This document shows positions 54,413-63,286 of a stretch of DNA of 64,000 nucleotides, in pieces (the stretch's first letter is position 1; each line of letters starts with the position of its first letter). The position numbers and the translations under genes were made by a program. The notes under the pieces are model-generated. The model did not search any database. It saw nothing but the letters and a program-made list of their open reading frames with translations, and was not told the DNA's origin. The stretch comes from G965212025 sp965237985 (GTDB lineage Bacteria; Pseudomonadota; Gammaproteobacteria; Poriferisulfidales; Oxydemutatoraceae): contig OZ250161.1 of assembly GCA_965237985.1 (NCBI GenBank), positions 124,001 to 188,000 on the forward strand, in the 5' to 3' direction.

Positions 54413-55460
54413 GCCTGCTAAGTTAACAGAATTTTCCAGTCAAGGCGGCTGTGGCTGCAAAATCCCGCCCGCCCTTCTCGATGAATTACTTGCTGACATT
54501 GTGGTTGGACAAGGCGTGGTTCCGGATGCTTTACCGGCAGGTAGTGGTCTCGATGACGCTGCAGTCTGGTGCCTTGACGATAAGCGTGCCCTGTTGGCGA
54601 CCACCGACTTTTTCACTCCTTTGCTGGATGACCCATTCGGTTTTGGTTGTGTAGCAGCGGCCAATGCGCTTTCGGATATTTATGCGATGGGCGGAAAGCC
54701 TTTGTTTGCACTCAGTATTCTGGCAGTGCCGCTGAAAAAATTAGGGGTGACGACAGTCAGGGAAATCCTGCGCGGCGCCAGGGAAAAATGTTCAGAGGCG
54801 GGAATTCTTGTTGTCGGTGGCCATTCGATTGAAATTTCGGACCCGGTGTTTGGCCTCGTGGTTATGGGGGAAGTCGAAACCCGTCACTTGTGTTTCAAGA
54901 CCGGCGGGCAGGCCGGAGATGCGTTGGTGCTTGGCAAAGCTCTGGGCACCGGGATTCTGGCTGCTGCTTTTCGGAAAGGGCACCTTTCGGAATCAGGTCA
55001 GGCTTGTATGTTGGCATTGGCGACCCAATTGAATTCGGTTGGGAGCGAAATTGCCATGCTCCCCGGAGTCCATGCCATGACCGATGTCAGTGGATTTGGT
55101 TTGCTTGGTCACCTTATGGAAATGTGTCGGGGTGCCGATTTGGGTGCCAATCTTTATGTTGACAAAGTGCCATTGGTCGCTGCTGCTGTTCCTTTTGCTC
55201 AGGCCGGTATTCTGAGCGGCGCCGTGCGGAGAAACCGGGAGAGCGTTACTGGTCGCCTTGCAGTTGGTGAGGATGTTGCTGCCTGGCGCCAGGATTTCCT
55301 GGTTGACCCGCAAACGAATGGCGGACTTTTGGTATCCTGCGATCCTGCGGCACGTGAAGAAGTGTTGGCACTATTCCAGGAAAATGGCTTTCCGGAGGCA
55401 AGCGTGGTTGGCCAATTAAGGCGTAAAAGCGGGATTTCTGCCTGTTCCGGAACGGGATGA
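54411..55460 (+). CDS. selD: Selenide, water dikinase (selenophosphate synthase)
   Basis: SelD makes selenophosphate from selenide and ATP. The 349-aa form begins MPAKLTEFSSQGGCGCKIPP with the catalytic Cys14 (a Cys and not a Sec enzyme) and Lys17. Further motifs are DDAAVWCLDD, TTDFFTPLLDDPFGFGCVAA, GGHSIEISDPVFGLVVMG, MTDVSGFGLLGHL and PQTNGGLLVS. It is divergent from selU with overlapping start codons (CATCATG). No selA or selB is in the window, so the visible use of selenophosphate is tRNA modification by SelU. Confidence 0.95.
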   Translation: MPAKLTEFSSQGGCGCKIPPALLDELLADIVVGQGVVPDALPAGSGLDDAAVWCLDDKRALLATTDFFTPLLDDPFGFGCVAAANALSDIYAMGGKPLFALSILAVPLKKLGVTTVREILRGAREKCSEAGILVVGGHSIEISDPVFGLVVMGEVETRHLCFKTGGQAGDALVLGKALGTGILAAAFRKGHLSESGQACMLALATQLNSVGSEIAMLPGVHAMTDVSGFGLLGHLMEMCRGADLGANLYVDKVPLVAAAVPFAQAGILSGAVRRNRESVTGRLAVGEDVAAWRQDFLVDPQTNGGLLVSCDPAAREEVLALFQENGFPEASVVGQLRRKSGISACSGTG

Positions 55461-55695
55461 TCCGGTCTTGTGCAGCATTTATGAGGATGCCGTCGGCAGG
55501 GCAGAGGATGACAAGCATTCCCGGATGGAAAAATACTTCTGATCCGGAAAATGCTGAGATGGCTTTTAGTTTCTCTGCTGAAGTTTTCGGTTTTTGCAAC
55601 CGCAAAGAGATTTGCCCCGGTGCCGGCGGGGCCGGGGACCAGTTGCGTTGGGGTGCCGCAAGGCACTTGCGGAGGGGGCTATAATCGGAAAGGAC

Positions 55696-56754
55696 ATGAA
55701 TGTTCCCATAGACTCCTCGCAACGTGCAGTGGTTCCCACGACCGCTTCGGTCTGTGCGAGCGTGCCGGAGTATTTTGGGGTTGAGCGTGCTGAGCGTATG
55801 GAGCGCGTCGCTCGCAAACTGCATGCCCGCAATGCCGTTCTGGTTGCGCATTACTACACTCAGGAAGTGTTGCAGGAACTGGCAGAGAATACTGGGGGAC
55901 TGGTTTCCGATTCTCTGGAGATGGCTCGTTTTGGGCACACTTCTGATGCCGCTACTCTGGTGGTGGCGGGGGTGAAATTCATGGGCGAGACCGCGAAAAT
56001 TCTCAGTCCGGAAAAAACGGTTTTGATGCCCACGTTGGAAGCTACCTGCTCGCTGGATTTAAGTTGTCCAGCTGATCGTTTTTCGGAATTCTGCAAACAA
56101 CACTCGGATCGTGTCATTGTGGTTTATGCCAACACCAGCGCTGCGGTCAAAGCCCAGGCCGACTGGGTGGTGACTTCCAGTATTGCGGCTCGGGTCATTA
56201 CCAAACTCATGGACGAGGACAAGAAAATTCTTTGGGCTCCTGATCGTTATCTTGGTCGCTACCTTCAGCAGATAACAGGTGCCGACATGTTGTTGTGGCA
56301 GGGCAGTTGTGTGGTCCATGAAGAATTCAAGTACAAAGGCCTGCTGGAATTGAAAAAACGTTTTCCCGATGCAGCGGTTCTGGTACATCCTGAATCACCC
56401 GAGGATGTCATTCGTCTGGCAGATGCTGTCGGTTCAACGACGGCGCTGATCAATGCCGTCAAAACACTGTCCAACAAACGATTCATTGTTGCCACTGACA
56501 ACCGGATCTTTTATAAAATGAAACGCCTGGCGCCTGACCGTGAGTTTCTCGAAGCCCCCACGGCGGGTGAGGGGGCGACTTGCCGCAGCTGTGCGCATTG
56601 TCCGTGGATGGCAATGAATGGCCTGGATAATCTCGAAGAGGTTTTGGATAGCGGCAACAACGAAATTTTTGTCGATGATGAGATTCGACGCAAAGCGTTC
56701 CGGTCGACGCAAAGAATGATTGATTTTGCAAACAGTCTTCCTCGGCCGCATTGA
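55696..56754 (+). CDS. nadA: Quinolinate synthase
   Basis: NadA condenses iminoaspartate with dihydroxyacetone phosphate in de novo NAD synthesis and holds a [4Fe-4S] cluster. From the ATG at 55696 (GGAAAGG upstream) it is 352 aa. It shows VLVAHYYTQEVLQELAENTG, VSDSLEMAR, VKFMGETAKIL, TLEATCSLDLSC, YANTSAAVKAQADWVVTSS, VHPESPEDVI and the C-terminal cluster region CRSCAHCPWMAMN. Open frame upstream to 55594 is GC-rich and not conserved. TATAAT at 55680-55685 lies too close to the start to be its only promoter. Confidence 0.96.
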   Translation: MNVPIDSSQRAVVPTTASVCASVPEYFGVERAERMERVARKLHARNAVLVAHYYTQEVLQELAENTGGLVSDSLEMARFGHTSDAATLVVAGVKFMGETAKILSPEKTVLMPTLEATCSLDLSCPADRFSEFCKQHSDRVIVVYANTSAAVKAQADWVVTSSIAARVITKLMDEDKKILWAPDRYLGRYLQQITGADMLLWQGSCVVHEEFKYKGLLELKKRFPDAAVLVHPESPEDVIRLADAVGSTTALINAVKTLSNKRFIVATDNRIFYKMKRLAPDREFLEAPTAGEGATCRSCAHCPWMAMNGLDNLEEVLDSGNNEIFVDDEIRRKAFRSTQRMIDFANSLPRPH

Positions 56755-56824
56755 AAATGAAGAGAGGTGTTGCGTTTTAAGCTACCATGGACTTTGAAAC
56801 CAGTATTGGAGGGACAGAACAGAA

Positions 56825-57091
56825 ATGGAAAAACGGTCTCATATTATTGAACTGATCAAGGGTGTGTGTCGTGACTTGCCCGAAGTTTGCACTGAAGTGA
56901 AAAGAGGGCTTAAAGCTGGTGTTGAGCCGGTTGTACGGAAATTGGACATGGTCAGCCGCGAGGAGTTTGACATTCAGGAGCAGGTTCTGGCAAAGCTGCA
57001 CGAACGGTTGGACAAATTGGAGCAGCGTCTGGATGCATTTCTGGATTCGTTGCCGGAATCGAGAGACGAAAGACACTCACCAGAGAGCTAG
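56825..57091 (+). CDS. ubiK: Ubiquinone biosynthesis accessory factor UbiK
   Basis: This 88-aa protein of the BMFP family forms trimeric coiled coils and helps UbiJ in aerobic ubiquinone synthesis. Hallmarks are the N-terminal IIELIKGVCRDLPEVCTEVK, the central VSREEFDIQEQVLAKLHERL and a coiled-coil end DKLEQRLDAFLDSL. GGAGG lies 11 bp before the ATG. The ubiK-comM neighbourhood is typical of betaproteobacteria. Confidence 0.88.
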   Translation: MEKRSHIIELIKGVCRDLPEVCTEVKRGLKAGVEPVVRKLDMVSREEFDIQEQVLAKLHERLDKLEQRLDAFLDSLPESRDERHSPES

Positions 57092-57113
57092 GACTTTGCA
57101 GATGCTGAAGCAG

Positions 57114-57520
57114 CCGCTGGTCGCCTGTTTTTAGCAGTCCCAACAAGGCTGGAGAAACAGTCCGTGCGTCTGCACTCGAGGAAGGTGAGCCGTTGGGCGG
57201 CGCAGGTTTTCGGCCATCCTGGTTCTCCGGTGTTCCCGCTCTGTGCAACACGGTCTCCGACCTGATCCGCCCGCCGTCTGTTCCTTGTGTCCGGCCGCTG
57301 GTCGCCTGTTTTTAGCAGTCCCAACAAGGCTGGAGAGACAGTCCGTGCGTCTGCACTCGAGGAAGGTGAGCCGTTGGGCGGCGCAGGTTTTCGGCCATCC
57401 TGGTTCTCCGATGTTCCCGCTCTGTGCAGCACGGTATCCGACCTGATCCGCCCGCCGTCTGTTCCTTGTATCCGGCCGCTGGTCACCTGTTTTTGCCAGT
57501 TCAGGAAAGCGTAAAAGAAA
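57114..57520. repeat. 181-bp tandem repeat in the ubiK-comM spacer
   Basis: Units start at CCGCTGGTC at 57114, 57295 and 57476; the third is partial. Two full units are nearly identical (GAGAAACAG versus GAGAGACAG, CGGTCTCCG versus CGGTATCCG). The unit includes the junction just behind ubiK, and no gene is encoded. The remaining spacer to comM (57521-57617) shows nothing recognisable. Confidence 0.92.
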
Positions 57521-57617
57521 CTGTTCGGGAAGCTGATAGGTCAAACCTTTTTGCCAATTTCAAGTCCACAGACGGGGGGAGCTGTAGCAGGTCGCGAAGC
57601 CCTGTACTGTTTGGAAA

Positions 57618-59159
57618 ATGTCACTCTCCATAGTTCGCAGTCGCGCCGGGCGTGGTTTGGAAGCCGTCGCGGTGGGAGTGGAAATTCACATTGCTCCCGG
57701 TATGCCATCACTGGATATTGTTGGATTGCCGGAAAAAGCGGTTCGGGAAAGCAAATATCGCGTCCGTGCCGTGATCTCCCACAGCCGTTTTGAATTTCCC
57801 TGTCGACGCATCACGGTTAATCTGACTCCGGCGGATTTGCCTAAAGAAGGTGGGCGTTTTGACCTGCCCATTGCTTTGGGCATTCTTGCAGCAAGCCAGC
57901 AACTGCCTGCGGATGCGCTGGCGGGCTATGAGTTTCTTGCTGAATTAGGACTGGATGGCACTTTGCGTCCCGTGCATGGTGTGTTGCCGGCGACCATTGC
58001 CGCATACAGAAATGGCCACGCTTTGGTATTGGCGCCGGGGAATGCGGCTGAGGCTTCGCTGGTCAGTGAAGCCAGAGTTTACAGTGGGGCAGATTTTCTG
58101 GAAGTATGCGAACATTTTTCCGAAGGGCGGAAATTACACCGTGTCGAGCCGATAGAAGTCAGGTCGGACGCAGTTCTCCAGGGGCCTGATTTTGCAGAAG
58201 TGTATGGGCAACACCATGCACAAAGGGCACTGGAAATAGCTGCGGCCGGCCGTCACCACGTCCTGCTGATGGGTGCGCCAGGATGTGGAAAAACCATGCT
58301 GGCAATGCGTTTTCAGGGGGTCCTGCCGACCATGACCCGGGAAGAGTCGTTGCAAGTGGCGGCGGTGCGGTCTTTGTGTGGCGAGGCTGTCACTGTAGAA
58401 AATTTGTACCAGAGACCATTTCGTTCTCCTCATCACACCGCGTCCCCGGTGGCTTTGGCAGGTGGTGGCAGTCAATTGAGACCCGGGGAAATCACGCGGG
58501 CACACAACGGCACGCTTTTTCTGGATGAGATTCTCGAATTCGGTCGTCGTGCCTTGGAAGTGTTAAGAGAACCGCTGGAAGCCAAAAAAATTACGGTGGC
58601 ACGTGCTTCAGGCAGCGTGTGCTATCCGGCGGATGTGCAGTTGATAGCGGCAATGAACCCTTGCCCGGATGGATCCGACGTTGACGAACGAGGGACTTGC
58701 CGGTGTAGCGAAGCTGCTCTGCGTCGCTATTACGCGCGACTTTCCGCACCGCTGCTGGATCGTATTGATATGCTTGTCAGAGTCCCGCGCATGAAATGGA
58801 GCGATGGAGGTGCTGCTGTGCGCCGTTGTGAGAACAGTAGCAAGCTTAAAATCCGGATCGCTGCGGCGAGTATTGTGCAAATGAAGCGGCAAGGCAAACC
58901 CAATGCGGCACTTGTGGGTTTCGATTTAGAAAAACACTGTTGCCTGCAGGATTGTGAAAAAAAATTGCTGTATCGTGCTGCTGACCGGCTCAACCTGTCT
59001 GCGCGCGGCGTTTGTCGGATACTGCGCATGTCACGAACCGCTGCAGATCTGGAAGGGGTTGCCATGATTGGTGAGCATCATCTCCTGGAAGCGCTTTCGT
59101 ATCGCTCCATGGACAAGTTGATGAATCCGGCCCATTTTGCGGAGGGCAATACGGTTTAG
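57618..59159 (+). CDS. comM: Mg-chelatase-like AAA+ ATPase ComM (YifB)
   Basis: ComM is a hexameric helicase promoting branch migration during natural transformation. The 513-aa protein has an N-terminal Lon-like domain (GLPEKAVRESKYRVRAVISH, ITVNLTPADLPKEGGRFDLP), Walker A GAPGCGKT at 218-225, RPFRSPHHTASPVALAGGG, GTLFLDEILEF and AAMNPCP. The C-terminal domain has LLDRIDMLVRVPRM and NLSARGVCRILRMSRTAADL. It ends YRSMDKLMNPAHFAEGNTV. The last 62-codon unit is repeated six more times downstream, and a TAG in the first unit closes the gene at a normal length (E. coli about 506 aa). Confidence 0.95.
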   Translation: MSLSIVRSRAGRGLEAVAVGVEIHIAPGMPSLDIVGLPEKAVRESKYRVRAVISHSRFEFPCRRITVNLTPADLPKEGGRFDLPIALGILAASQQLPADALAGYEFLAELGLDGTLRPVHGVLPATIAAYRNGHALVLAPGNAAEASLVSEARVYSGADFLEVCEHFSEGRKLHRVEPIEVRSDAVLQGPDFAEVYGQHHAQRALEIAAAGRHHVLLMGAPGCGKTMLAMRFQGVLPTMTREESLQVAAVRSLCGEAVTVENLYQRPFRSPHHTASPVALAGGGSQLRPGEITRAHNGTLFLDEILEFGRRALEVLREPLEAKKITVARASGSVCYPADVQLIAAMNPCPDGSDVDERGTCRCSEAALRRYYARLSAPLLDRIDMLVRVPRMKWSDGGAAVRRCENSSKLKIRIAAASIVQMKRQGKPNAALVGFDLEKHCCLQDCEKKLLYRAADRLNLSARGVCRILRMSRTAADLEGVAMIGEHHLLEALSYRSMDKLMNPAHFAEGNTV

Positions 59160-60287
59160 GGTGCTGCTGACCGGCTCAATCTGTCTGCGCGCGGCGTTTG
59201 TGGATACTGCGCATGTCACAAAAACCGCTGCAGATCTGGAAGGGGTTGCCATGATTGTGAGCATCATCTCCTGGAAGCGCTTTCATATCGCCCCATGGAC
59301 AAGTTGATAATCCGGCCCATTTTGCGGAGGGCAATACGGTTCAGGGTGCTGCTGACCGGCTCAATCTGTCTGCGCGCGGCGTTTGTGGATACTGCGCATG
59401 TCACAAAAACCGCTGCAGATCTGAAAGGGGTTGCCATGATTGTGAGCATCATCTCCTGGAAGCGCTTTCGTATCGTTCCATGGACAAGTTGATAATCCGG
59501 CCCATCTTGCCGGAGGGCAATACGGTTCAGGGTGCTGCTGACCGGCTCAATCTGTCTGCGCGCGGCGTTTGTGGATACTGCGCATGTCACAAAAACCGCT
59601 GCAGATCTGGAAGGGGTTGCCATGATTGTGAGCATCATCTCCTGGAAGCGCTTTCGTATCGTTCCATGGACAAGTTGATAATCCGGCCCATTTTGCGGAG
59701 GGCAATACGGTTTAGGGTGCTGCTGACCGGCTCAATCTGTCTGCGCGCGGCGTTTGTCGGATACTGCGCATGTCACAAGACCGCTGCAGATCTGGAAGGG
59801 GTTGCCATGATTGGTGAGCATCATCTCCTGAAAGCGCTTTCGTGTCGCTCCATGGACAAGTTGATAATCCTGCCCATTTTGCGGAGGGCAGTACGGTTTA
59901 GGGTGCTGCTGACCGGCTCAATCTGTCTGCGCGCGGCGTTTGTGGATACTGCGCATGTCACAAAAACCGCTACAGATCTGGAAGGGGTTGCCATGATTGG
60001 TGAGCATCATCTCCTGAAAGCGCTTTCGTGTCGCTCCATGGACAAGTTGATAATCCGGCCCATCTTGCCGGAGGGCAATACGGTTCAGGGTGCTGCTGAC
60101 CGGCTCAATCTGTCTGCGCGCGGCGTTTGTGGATACTGCGCATGTCACAAAAATCGCTGCAGATCTGGAAGGGGTTGCCATGATTGGTGAGCATCATCTC
60201 CTGGAAGTGCTTTCGTATCGCTCCATGGACAAGTTGATAATCCGGCCCATTTTGCGGAGGGCAGTACGGTTTAGGGTGCTGCTGACT
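58975..60287 (+). repeat. 186-bp tandem repeat of the comM 3' end, seven units
   Basis: Units begin with GTGCTGCTGACCGGCTCAA at 58975 (inside comM), 59161, 59346, 59532, 59717, 59903 and 60090. A short last start at 60276 leaves the repeat after GCTGAC. Spacing is 185-187 bp. Copies outside the gene share changes against comM, for example GATAATCCGG for GATGAATCCGG and TGTGGATAC for TGTCGGATAC. This shows the array was largely amplified from an already altered copy. Some units have TTTAGGG (stop) and others TTCAGGG at the joint. Confidence 0.93.
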
Positions 60288-60587
60288 GCCCTGCCGGTGG
60301 TGAACTGGCGCATGCATGGCAGGATGAATACGGTTCGTTTGTTGCCGACGACGACGGCAGATACTGTTGCCGGAGCGCTACCATCGCGATGCACCACATG
60401 GATTGGTAAACGAACAGTTGGCTCTGGAGATGTCTTGAGTCCTATGGCAGGCACGGATTTTGTCGCCTGTGTGCACGCAATGTTCCGGCTGTCGAAGCGA
60501 TGTTCGGCCGTGCGGGAATGTGTGGCCGTTTTTTCGGCAACCTGAGTTTGTTATCCTCTGCTATTGTGTCCACGCGTGGAACAGGGG
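60288..60587. other. Spacer between the comM array and tsaC
   Basis: About 300 bp with no recognisable gene. An open frame continues from the comM repeat into it (to 60545) but carries no motif. A purine-rich GGAACAGGGG at its end serves tsaC. Confidence 0.5.
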
Positions 60588-61157
60588 ATGGATTACGAAG
60601 CTGGAATTCGAGAAGCTGCGTCGATTGTTCGCGCTGGCGGCGTGATTGCCTATCCTACGGAAGCTGTTTTCGCGTTGGGTTGTGATCCAGGAAACGAGTC
60701 CGCACTGGTCCGAATCACAGCATTGAAAGGAAGGTCACGAGAGGTGGGTTTTATTATTATCGGAGAGAGTTTTGCGCAGTTGCGCCCGTTTTGTCAGCAC
60801 GTCAGTGAAACGGTGCGCGAAATGGTTTTTGCACATTGGCCTGGTCCCTATACTTGGATATTCCCGGCAAGCGCTTCTTGCCTGCCTCTGCTGACCGGCG
60901 GGCGCAAAACAATCGCGCTCCGGGTTACGGCGCACCCGACTGCCGTGGCATTGTGCAAAGCCTCTGGAACGGCACTGGTTTCCACGAGCGCGAACCTCAG
61001 TGGTCAAGCCCCTTTGCGTAGCGCTGCGGCGGTTGCTGAAATGTTTGCGAGACATCATCAGAGAGGAATTGATTGCATTGTTTCCGGTGCGGTCGGCGTC
61101 GAAGACCGACCAACAACCATAAGAGATGCACTCAGCGGTCGTGTAATCAGAGAATGA
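60588..61157 (+). CDS. tsaC: Threonylcarbamoyl-AMP synthase
   Basis: TsaC makes threonylcarbamoyl-AMP for the t6A modification at position 37 of ANN-decoding tRNAs. The 189-aa short form (without the Sua5 extension) shows VIAYPTEAVFALGCDP, RITALKGRSREVGFIIIG, HWPGPYTWIFPA, IALRVTAHPTAVALCKASGT and LVSTSANLSGQAP. It starts at the ATG at 60588 with GGAACAGGGG upstream; eight residues upstream in frame are not needed. Confidence 0.95.
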   Translation: MDYEAGIREAASIVRAGGVIAYPTEAVFALGCDPGNESALVRITALKGRSREVGFIIIGESFAQLRPFCQHVSETVREMVFAHWPGPYTWIFPASASCLPLLTGGRKTIALRVTAHPTAVALCKASGTALVSTSANLSGQAPLRSAAAVAEMFARHHQRGIDCIVSGAVGVEDRPTTIRDALSGRVIRE

Positions 61158-61354
61158 TTTTACGGTGCGACAAAGTTTTCTGGGGCAGGTTTTCAAGGTC
61201 TGGCAGCGGATGAACGGCCTTCGGAAAGTACGGGAAGACTATGATGCAGTGCCTGCGGTTGGCTCTTCGTCGTGGCGGAAATCGGGATTCTTGCAGGAGA
61301 AAACCATGACGGTGGGGGGGTTTTGTTTTGCAAACTCGAAAGCTTGGCTGAACC

Positions 61355-62287
61355 ATGAGCCATAGGGCAGTGTCCTTGGATGCGGTGGTTGCCTGTTTCA
61401 AGGGTTTTCACAAGGAACTTTGTGAGGGGGTCGAGAGCTTGGACGAGCGTGCGGTTTTCGATCATGATGACTGGGTTAAGCAAGGCGGCAGTCAAGGCAC
61501 GAGTTCCAGTCTCAGGTGTGGGTCTGTTTTTGAAAAAGCCGGCGTGAACTTTTCCCTGATGCATGGCAACGCATTACCGACAGCCGCCAGTGCCGCGCAT
61601 CCGGAACTTGTCGGTGGAAATTATAGCGCAACAGGCGTGTCGACAGTATTGCATTCGCTGAACCCTCATGTCCCGGCGGCGCATTGCAACGTGCGTTTTT
61701 TTGTATCACGCAACTCTGATGGCAAGCCGACCTGGTGGTTTGGAGGAGGATTTGATCTCACGCCTTATTATCCGTTTCTGGAAGATGCGGTTTCCTGGCA
61801 TCGAGCTGCCTGGAATGTTTGTGCAGATTTCGGTGAAGGGATATACGCACGTTTCAAAAAAGCCTGCGATGCTTATTTTTGGCTTGAACATCGCGGTGAA
61901 GCGCGCGGTATAGGAGGGTTGTTTTTCGATGATTTCAATGTTTGGGAATATGAACGGTGTTTCGCTTTCACACGCTCGGTTGCTGAAAGCTTTTGGCCGG
62001 CATATTCCACTATCGTCAAGCGACGTGTAGCTATGCCTTGGGGAGAGCGGGAAAAAGCGTTTCAGAATTATCGGCGGGGGCGCTATGTGGAATTCAATCT
62101 CATTCACGATCGTGGCACCTTGTTTGGGTTGCAATCGCACGGTCGTACTGAATCGATATTGATGTCGTTGCCGCCCACTGCCTGCTGGCAATATGATTGG
62201 CGCCCGTCCCCGGGAACGCCTGAAGAGACGCTCTACAAAGATTTTCTCAGACCGCGGGATTGGTTGCGCGAGGTGTCCAGGCAGTGA
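61355..62287 (+). CDS. hemF: Oxygen-dependent coproporphyrinogen III oxidase
   Basis: HemF decarboxylates coproporphyrinogen III to protoporphyrinogen IX with O2, indicating aerobic haem synthesis. The 310-aa product is full length. Motifs include GVNFSLMHGNALP, NPHVPAAHCNVRFF, WWFGGGFDLTPYYPFLEDAV, RGIGGLFFDDFN and RYVEFNLIHDRGTLFGLQSH. hemB overlaps its stop codon as GTGA. The haem c cytochrome at 8.3 kb is a possible end user of haem. Confidence 0.96.
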   Translation: MSHRAVSLDAVVACFKGFHKELCEGVESLDERAVFDHDDWVKQGGSQGTSSSLRCGSVFEKAGVNFSLMHGNALPTAASAAHPELVGGNYSATGVSTVLHSLNPHVPAAHCNVRFFVSRNSDGKPTWWFGGGFDLTPYYPFLEDAVSWHRAAWNVCADFGEGIYARFKKACDAYFWLEHRGEARGIGGLFFDDFNVWEYERCFAFTRSVAESFWPAYSTIVKRRVAMPWGEREKAFQNYRRGRYVEFNLIHDRGTLFGLQSHGRTESILMSLPPTACWQYDWRPSPGTPEETLYKDFLRPRDWLREVSRQ

Positions 62288-63279
62288 CGCGCGTTTTTCC
62301 TGTGGCCCGCATGCGACGCATGCGGGCAGATGCTTTTAGTCGTCGCCTCGCATGTGAGACTCGGCTGTCGGTAGATAACCTGATTCAGCCTTTTTTTATT
62401 TGCGAAGGTGAGCATGTGCGTGACCCGATCCCCTCTCTGCCGGGTGTTTTTCGCCTGTCGACGGATCAGCTTTTGATTGCAGTCCGGGAAGTCTGTGCTC
62501 TGAGAATACCGGCGGTGATTTTGTTCCCGGCTGTTGAGAAGGCTCTAAAAAGTTTGCAGGCTGAAGAATCCTGCAATCCCGATGGGCTCGTACAGGATGC
62601 GATCAGGAAAATAAAGGACGCCTTTCCGGAACTTGGTGTCATCAGCGATGTGGCCTTGGACCCGTATACCTCCCATGGTCAGGATGGAGTCATCGACGAC
62701 AGGGGTTACGTGTTGAATCAGGGAACCGTGGACCTTCTGGTGAAGCAGGCCCTCTCTCATGCTCGGGCGGGAGCAGACATTGTGGCTCCATCAGACATGA
62801 TGGATGGGCGCGTTGGGGCAATACGGCGGGCACTCGAAGAGGCAGGTTACTTCAATGTTCGCATCCTGGCTTACTCGGTAAAGTACGCCTCCGCCTTTTA
62901 CGATCCTTTTCGTGACGCAGTAGGTTCGGCGTTGGTGCTTGGGAATGCTGACAAGCGCACCTATCAAATGGATCCGGGAAACGTTTTGGAAGGGCTTGAT
63001 GAAGTGGCGTTGGATTTGCAGGAGGGGGCTGACATGGTCATGGTGAAGCCGGCACTTTGTTACCTCGATGTCATCAGACGCATAAGAGAAAGTTGTAATG
63101 TCCCGGTTGTTGCTTACCAGGTCGGTGGCGAGTACGCCATGTTGAAAGCGGCTGCTGGCCGGGGATGGTTGCGTGAGCGGGAATGTGCGCTGGAAATGCT
63201 GGTTTCCATACGTCGGGCCGGTGCGCAGGGAATATTGAGCTACTACGCAATGCAGGCAGCCCGCTACCTGGCTGAATAA
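62284..63279 (+). CDS. hemB: Delta-aminolevulinic acid dehydratase (porphobilinogen synthase)
   Basis: HemB joins two aminolevulinates into porphobilinogen. I choose the GTG at 62284, which overlaps the hemF stop, giving 331 aa. Schiff-base lysines lie in YSVKYASAFYDPFRDA and MVMVKPALCYLDVI. The metal loop reads DVALDPYTSHGQDGVI with aspartates where zinc enzymes carry cysteines, so this is a magnesium-type enzyme. hemF-hemB is a translationally coupled haem pair. Confidence 0.96.
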   Translation: MTRVFPVARMRRMRADAFSRRLACETRLSVDNLIQPFFICEGEHVRDPIPSLPGVFRLSTDQLLIAVREVCALRIPAVILFPAVEKALKSLQAEESCNPDGLVQDAIRKIKDAFPELGVISDVALDPYTSHGQDGVIDDRGYVLNQGTVDLLVKQALSHARAGADIVAPSDMMDGRVGAIRRALEEAGYFNVRILAYSVKYASAFYDPFRDAVGSALVLGNADKRTYQMDPGNVLEGLDEVALDLQEGADMVMVKPALCYLDVIRRIRESCNVPVVAYQVGGEYAMLKAAAGRGWLRERECALEMLVSIRRAGAQGILSYYAMQAARYLAE

Positions 63280-63286
63280 AACGGCG

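Noticed and set aside
59480..60190. 236-codon plus-strand frame across the comM array
   Set aside because: It reads the repeat units in changing frames, and open length follows from repetition of a stop-poor unit. The real ComM frame is recognisable only in the first unit.
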